From Mesocentrotus franciscanus (Eukaryota > Echinodermata > Echinoidea > Camarodonta > Strongylocentrotidae), in contig CP137673.1 in NCBI GenBank assembly GCA_037976565.1, positions 8,271,202 through 8,335,201 of the forward strand: a stretch of DNA of 64,000 nucleotides. Reading direction: 5' to 3'. Shown piece by piece: positions 57,851 through 64,000 of the stretch. The notes below the pieces were generated by a model. The model was not told the origin of the DNA and did not search any database. It saw only the letters and a list, made by a program, of their open reading frames with translations. Numbering within the stretch: the stretch's first letter is position 1; every line of letters begins with the position of its first letter. The position numbers were made by a program, and so were the translations under genes.

Positions 57851-58080
57851 TGATATAATGACAAGGATAATAACCACAAAAACGATATACGTTCTCATTA
57901 CCGTGAAATTAAGAATTATATTTGTTTTTTTGACTGTTATGTAGATGTTGATGATATGACAAGGATAATGATATAATCACAAAACGATAGAAATTCTCAT
58001 TTTCGTGAAGTGACCATATATTTTTGTGGGTTTGGGTTATGCATGTAGATGAGGATGATATATATGACAATGATAATAAG
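57850..58080 (+). repeat. Tandem unit of about 95 bp, three copies (partner at 53283-53464)
   Basis: GATGATAT.ATGACAAGGATA, AACCACAAAAACGATA, TTCTCATTACCGTGAA repeats three times with decay, and is the same unit as at 53283-53464. The two sets bracket the satellite and hAT-like block. Confidence 0.75.
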
Positions 58081-58169
58081 GGCCTATAATATTTCGGAGA
58101 GAGATCGAGAGAGAGACGCGGTGAAATATAATTGGTTATAATCCAAACGGTACAGGAAAAAACACACGA

Positions 58170-60234
58170 CGCTAGTTCAGAATCATATCCAAATTTTGAC
58201 CCGTAACTCCGGGTGGAGATACCCTAAGTATTACGGTAGATAACTTCACGCAGGCGCCGACCGCACGCAACCCACCATGTATTGTGCAGCGGTTTGCTGT
58301 GAAACCTGTGAGAAAGTGTATACTAAAGTGTTCATTTTTCAGAAAAATACTCCTCAATAGATAAGAAAATTGACAAAAAACAGGTAAGAAACATAACGGC
58401 TTTTAAATCATGACCATTATTTGAACAATCGATGAACATTTAGTTGATTTTTGGTATGTTTTAGTTAGGCCTGAGTCATCACGGGTTTTGCCGAACCCGG
58501 GTTTGACTTGAAAATTTCGGGCGGGGACCGGGTACCCGAACAGGAATTTTCACCATACTAAAAATCGCGTGCATGCAGCGGCGGGAGTTAAGATCAAGTT
58601 GCTGTTCTAAATAATGCGACGGAAAAGACAGTTACTGCTTTCAAAACAATTAAATAATCAATTTAATTAAATAAATATGCTTTAAAAATAAATGGATATC
58701 GTTGACGGTAGGTTTTTATCGCTCTAAAATTGAGGCTGCAAAATTATGGAAGGAATCATGCCAGCGGTACGAGCGTTCACAAACGCAAGTCAAAATATGA
58801 CCCACTGAAGACGAGCAAGTTACGATAGTAACACCACAAGACCAAAATACTGATCAGAATATTAAGATTAAATAAAAAGGCATTAATTTAATTGTCAAAA
58901 TATCCACAATAATGGTTTACCCTGATATTATGATGTAGGAAATTAAAGCTCTTGAAATAACATCGGTTTCTCGTTGCGTGTATATAACGTCAAGCTGAAG
59001 TTAGGAGTCAAGTTCGCACGCCATGAATGCAGACGAGTATGACTGATCTGAACAATAAGCATTAAACCAATTAAAAACATCACGTAACTCACTTTAGGGG
59101 ACTACAGCTAACAACTAGTTACCGTTAAATAATAATTTGCTTTGACAAACAATACTATAGATATTCATAATATCTTACATAAATAATGATATTTCATGAG
59201 CTACGTACGATATCGAGTTCAGCTAGCCATCATTTTGAATGAGACGTATTGTCATGCAGCGCGTAGACTGTAAGCAGCATGCAGCAGAGAGGAAAATATC
59301 ACGTGATCTATAAGGCCCGCGATTTTTTCCTCTCTGCTGCATGCTGCCCTACAGTCTACTGCGCTGCATGACAATTACGTCTCATTTCAAAATGATGGCT
59401 ATAGCTGAACTCGTAGCTCATTAAATATCGTTATTTCTGTGAGATATCATGAATATCTATAGTATTATTTTTCAAAGGAAATTATTATTTTACGGTAATT
59501 TGTTGAGCGTTAGTCCCTTAAAATGAGTTATGCAATTTTTTTAAAATTGGTTTAATGCTTATTGTTCAGATCAGTTCGTACTTCCGTCTGCATTCATGAC
59601 GGTACGGCCTTGAAAAACTTGACTCCTAACTTCAGCTTGCCGTTATATACACGCATTTTTAGAACGAACGAAAGGCACTTCGATGTTATTTCAAGAGCTT
59701 TAATTTATTTTCCTTCATCATAATATCAAGGGTAAACCATTATGTTGTGGATATATTTTGACAATTAAATCAATGCCTATTAGTATTACGATTTAATTGT
59801 AATAGTCTGATCAACATTTTGGTCTTGTGTGTGTACTGTAACTTGCTCAGTCTTCAGTCGATCATATTTTGACTTCAGTTTCTGAACGCACTCGGTACCG
59901 CGAAGTGTGGTGATTCCTTCCTTGCAGCCTCAATTTTAGAGCGATAAAAAGGCCTATCGTCAACTGAAACGGTATCCATTTATTTATAAAGCATATTTAT
60001 TTAATTAAACTGAAATATAAGTTTGTGAATTGCATATTTTTAGTTCTATATTTCAGAATATCAGTGTGAAATTTAATTTTGAAAAACCCGAAACTCGAAT
60101 ATTCAAACCCGGGTTTCGGCGTGACGGTCGGGGACCGGGCGGGGAACCGTTTCGACTCAGGCCTAGTTTTAGTAGGGTATCTTCACGCCGGAGTTAGGGG
60201 TCGAAGTCTAGATATGATTCTGAACTAGCTAGCG
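58170..60234. mobile_element. Foldback element: 2.07 kb imperfect palindrome
   Basis: The left arm (58170-59296) and right arm (59325-60234) are inverted copies almost end to end. Matched landmarks are CGCTAGTTCAGAATCATATC, AACTCCG, AGATACCCTA, AGGCCTGAGTC, CGGGGACCGGG, AAACCCGGGTTT, TTATCGCTCTAAAATTGAGG, CTTGAAATAACATCG, AAGTTAGGAGTCAAGTT, GATATTCATAATATC-type sequence and GCATGCAGCAGAGAGGAAAA. The 28-base apex contains TCACGTGA. The left arm has about 215 extra bases (58226-58450) absent from the right arm. Those bases include MYCAAVCCETCEKVYT-coding sequence followed by a stop and a GTAAGA donor. No transposase is seen. Confidence 0.9.
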
Positions 60235-60255
60235 CCAAACAAACTACCGTGTTTT

Positions 60256-60330
60256 AGGAAAGAGAGAGGGAGAGGGAGAGAAATAAAGAGACAGAGAGAG
60301 ACAGAGAGAGACAGAGATAGAAAGAGAGGA
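60256..60330. repeat. GAGA/GACAGA-rich tract
   Basis: Impure (GA)n and (AGACAG)n directly beside the foldback right end. A GAGA tract (58095-58117) also lies just left of the left end. Confidence 0.8.
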
Positions 60331-60807
60331 GACTATCTAGATAGACATATTTCTTGTATTTCTTACATGTAGGCCTATATCTGAACGATTTTGTGGTCTT
60401 TCATTTTCATATTGCTTTCTTTCCGATATTCTTTCCTGAATACATTTCAGACATAAGAATTGAACAAATAATAAGAGTTCATGTATCCCGTAGGCCTACT
60501 GGAAACTTGTCTATTATACATGTATATAGATCCAAGAGCTGTATCAGTCGAAGCTGAGACTAGATTGAGACAGTTGCCGAAGAGGGTTTTACCATGGACC
60601 TACTAATCACGTAGGTCTATGCATTGTGCATATTGAACGGCAACGGAGATGTGTATCTGATTCATACACTACACAGACACACACTGTACCATGGATATAA
60701 GCCATGCGAATACAGTCCCTTCCCGCTCAGCGAGGTCACCGCGGTGTTGAGGCTTGCGCCGAGACGTAACACAGTTTCAACATCGATTATACCAAGGACC
60801 ATGTACG

Positions 60808-60821
60808 ACAGTAGATGGCGC
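60808..60821 (+). promoter_or_regulatory. CTCF-like motif
   Basis: ACAGTAGATGGCGC matches 13 of 14 positions of the vertebrate CTCF consensus CCASYAGRKGGCRS (first base differs). Motif match only. Occupancy in this species is unknown. Confidence 0.3.
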
Positions 60822-61169
60822 TAGTAAACAACACCAGGGGCTGTTTTATATACAGGCAGCTTGGAACTAATAATTGATTTATTAATTACTGTTTAATTTA
60901 CTAAAAAAAAAATATCTGTATTTCAGCAGTGGAGATTGGTTAAAAATATTCCTATAACATCTTTTTATAAGATCAAACAGTTTCAGAGGAATTCAATATT
61001 TTTACCAACACTTTGTAATACCTTTAAGGAAGCATCGTAATATTCAAATTGGTTTTTGTTATTTATTTAAGTAAAATCTACAAAAAAAGCTTAAGTAGCT
61101 GAGAAACTCCTTCTTTCACTCGAGTCTATATCAAACGTAGACCTAGCTTGGATTCTATTTTTTTTTCAG

Positions 61170-61369
61170 ACTCCAAGGAAGAGCTTCTTGGAAAGAGAAA
61201 TAGATTTTGTAGTGGCGACAGCCTGAAGACAGACACCGATACAGGAAGTGGTAGGGAAAAGGAAAAGGAGGCCTCGGCGTGGACATCAGAGGAAAGTATG
61301 AGTGAATCAGAGGATGATATTGGTGTCATGACAACACAAAAGGAATTATCTATTTTCATTTTTACAATG
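61170..61369 (+). CDS. Internal exon of an unrecognised gene (acidic, Ser-rich)
   Basis: A TTTTTTTTCAG acceptor ends at 61169, and a donor G|GTAAAT follows 61369. The frame reads SKEELLGKRNRFCSGDSLKT and continues EKEASAWTSEESMSESEDDI. It is hydrophilic and acidic, likely disordered, and ends at a complete codon. The exon at 63638-63739 begins in the matching phase. No family is recognised, and the upstream exons are not identified. Confidence 0.5.
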
Positions 61370-63637
61370 GTAAATCCTAAAAAAGCTCTTGGAAATAAAA
61401 ATGATTTTTTTTTTTCTCACTACTATAGATCTAGATCTATTTTCTTGGCTAAATTGGTTTTGAATGCATAATAACTTTGACATTTTGTTTAAGTGTTACA
61501 GACCCTACTCTGGTCTAAAGTACATGTACCAGGGCTCTACACTAAACAATTCACAAGGGGTCCAGATTAAAATTTTTGAGGTTTGTATGGGCCCTGTGTT
61601 AAAATTTTAAAAGTTTGGGGTCTGATCTGAAGTTGAAATGTTGGGCCAATGTGTACCGGACCCTGTTACTTGTACAAGGTCAATTATAGATTGACCTCGT
61701 ACATTAAACCGCTATACAATGGGGATTTCCTTCTACGGGAGAGTGTGTGTTAAACCCCAGACTAATTGGAGGCCAAGGAGGTAGATCGCCAACTGGCATG
61801 GTAAAAAAAATTCCACATAAAAATGACACAAAAAAATGCTACATAAACAAGATAAAAATATTCAATCCGAAGTATTATAATGGAATAAGATATTGGATCA
61901 TCCTACTTAACTAAGAGGTAAATTTATCACTGATTACGATATTGCAAATTATTCTGATGCAGTTTCCTCAGTAACTGAGATATCGACTTTATTTAATTTT
62001 AACATCAACATTCCATCTGCTGAGTTTAAAGCTCAATTCAAGTTTTGGGAAAACAGAAAAAAATAATTGTCGTATTTTGCTTCCATTGTACAATGATATG
62101 GAAGATTATCTCATTAAACCCCCATGAACAAAGGGATTTGCCACCAAATGTATTCTAAGACCGAATTTGATCAGCAATAACACTGACAAATAATTTCGAT
62201 CTGGGCCCGAGCCTTTTAGTACTTCGCGCCGACCACAAGCAACACAAATGATCGAGCTGCATGCCCGCTGTTCGCACCGAACCGTGGTGATTTGCCTTGC
62301 CCAGATCTTCGGCTGAACAGCTTAGCAAAATTAGCCTCGGTTTCGTCAAACCCATCAGATATTTACACTAAATTCGTTGGAAATTTGCATGGACCATAGA
62401 CATATTTGGCACAGGTATATTTTATATGTAAATGGAACAATATGAGGACATATTTGGCACAGGTATATTTTATATGTAAATGGAACAATATGAGGACATA
62501 TTTGATAACATTCATTCCAATTTACCTTTTGCTACTAGAACTAGAATTGAGCTTTAAGTGAAAAGTATCCTCTTCATTGTCTCAATAAAACCCACATGAA
62601 AAATGTTTGAGAACTCACTTGTTTTGAATCATGATACCAACTTTCATTTAACTCACACAGGACAGGAATTATTTAAGGGCTAAATTGATTAGGTTTTCTT
62701 CTTCAAATTGGCAACACTGGTATTTTTCTTTTATTGCTACATACTTGAAACAAAAATTCATGTATCTGAAGTAAATGTACAAAGATAAACACGATGTTTT
62801 AGAGTTTAAGTATTGCCAATTTGCATGGAAAAACACTGATTTTTAACTTTTCAGAACATTACCAATTTAAGGATTTTCATGCTTAATTTCCTTTTTAAAA
62901 TTCCTGGTGTAAAATGCCATGTGATAATGCATTATAAACAAATACATCATGAGCAGAAATTTTTGCTCTTTCTGCTCATGCATCTGGTATATTTTTCAGG
63001 GATCTTTATCAAAAGTTATTGAACCAAACCAAGCTTGTGAGCAATGCTCAATTTGTACAATGATTAAGATTTAGTTTTGATAAACAGCCCTTATACCTTT
63101 TAATACAATGTTTGGCAATATATGTCTCAATAAATCAACCAATGATGGGCTTTGCATCAAAAAACGGGTATGTTTGGAAGAGAAATAATACTCCTTTTAT
63201 AGTGGTATGTATGTTGTAAAGAGTTGCAGATATATTTGTAATTATTCACCGAGTGGGCATATATTTTAAGACTACGAGATCAGAATGTTTCATCCTGGGA
63301 AAGCTGACGGGAACAATATGAGTAGTTTAGGACTCGAGATGGAGCTATTTCTGAGTAGTGGGGTAGTGTGGCTTTAAGGCCAACTCTGTTCCCTGAATAG
63401 CTTGTTTTTAATGAGAGCAGATTTTTGAAAAGTTCATAGGAAAAGTGGATGACTGATAAGCATTGCTGATAAGAAAGCTATGAAGTTTATAATGAAATAA
63501 GAACCAATTAATGTAAATCACCATGCTATTGAGACAAATTGGTAATTTGGTCATGACTCTGGGACATTATTCCCCCATTATTAAGGATTGCTTTTTATGT
63601 TGTATCCTTAATTTTCTCCTTTTTTATGTGTCCTAAG
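61370..63637. other. Inferred intron with a small perfect tandem duplication
   Basis: AT-rich sequence between two in-phase exons. It holds the 48-bp duplication at 62400-62495 and otherwise no recognisable feature. Confidence 0.4.
62400..62495 (+). repeat. Perfect 48-bp tandem duplication
   Basis: Bases 62400-62447 and 62448-62495 are identical (starting ACATATTTGGCACAGGTATA), followed by a further ACATATTT. Like the 87-bp repeat in gene A, it is either very recent or an assembly effect. Confidence 0.9.
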
Positions 63638-63739
63638 AATACAAAGAAGACAAAAACAAAGGACATCGTGCACTGCAGCAAGCTGGCAACAGAGTTGAGA
63701 AAGAAACTTGAGGATCCCGTGATCATAAAGCCATGCCAA
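63638..63739 (+). CDS. Internal exon of the same unrecognised gene
   Basis: An acceptor-like TCCTAAG ends at 63637, and a strong donor CAA|GTGAGT follows 63739. The 102-base exon is 34 whole codons: NTKKTKTKDIVHCSKLATEL then RKKLEDPVIIKPCQ. Phase 0 on both sides fits the exon at 61170-61369. It is basic and helical in character. The gene continues beyond the window edge. Confidence 0.5.
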
Positions 63740-64000
63740 GTGAGTTAATGTTAGCTTGTGTCATTACATATTGTTTGCTGGGATACAGATAAATTTTCAG
63801 CTCGAAACCAACTACAAGTCAGTTGTGTAAAATAATAGAATAAAATATATGTTGCATGTAGTCATTAGTCAATTAGCTTGTGTCATTACATATTTCATTT
63901 TTTTTTTTGTCTATGATGATTAAAAAAGAAGTCCAAGTCATTCATAGCCTTCAATAACACTATGGCCAAACTTAGTTTGAAAACAAACTCCAAATACAAA

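Overview
The window is animal nuclear DNA: AT-rich, with GT-AG introns, AATAAA signals, many simple repeats and TA- or TTAA-flanked miniature elements, and no bacterial operon structure. The mix of DNA-transposon families and 'TGACCTTTGACCT'-bearing tandem elements suggests a marine invertebrate, perhaps an echinoderm, but no conventional host gene is present to fix the species. A 500-base run of N (1069-1568) marks a scaffold gap.

Layout. 1-13 kb: repeats, including three minus-strand copies of a Myb/SANT-like exon, a 0.7 kb segmental duplication, one better-preserved terminal exon of the same Myb-like family (7205-7423), and a 2.9 kb array of tetranucleotide-like units that switches strand at about 8925. 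13-26 kb: miniature inverted-repeat elements, a GTGCCCC minisatellite, two tandem-repeat elements carrying perfect DR1 nuclear-receptor motifs, a helix-hairpin-helix fragment and a few orphan exons. 26-47 kb: a cluster of transposon-type genes. Gene A (29111-33127, +) joins a RAG1-N-terminus-like zinc module to a P-element/THAP9-type transposase. Gene B (36661-34590, -) is an intact three-exon gene converging on A. Gene C (37974-40930, +) is a coiled-coil plus RNase-H-like transposase, head-to-head with B across about 300 bp. Genes D (42190-43345) and E (46285-46985) are broken members of other multicopy families. 47-64 kb: simple repeats, two hAT-type non-autonomous elements (one with a perfect 8-bp target duplication, one inserted into a satellite array), higher-order satellites, a 2.07 kb foldback palindrome, and two in-phase exons of an unrecognised plus-strand gene running off the right edge.

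How the genes fit together. A and B are tail-to-tail, B and C are head-to-head. A has all three expected acidic positions but ends right after the catalytic-Glu region. B carries a motif pair (YIAGF..., NRGGLF...) of the kind seen in the C-terminal regions of such transposases. This raises the possibility of a split system. Reading-frame breaks in A (2), C (4) and one in D all lie in homopolymer runs and each is explained by a single-base length error, so these genes may be intact in the real genome.

Limits: all family calls are from motif recognition by eye. No alignment or database search was run.
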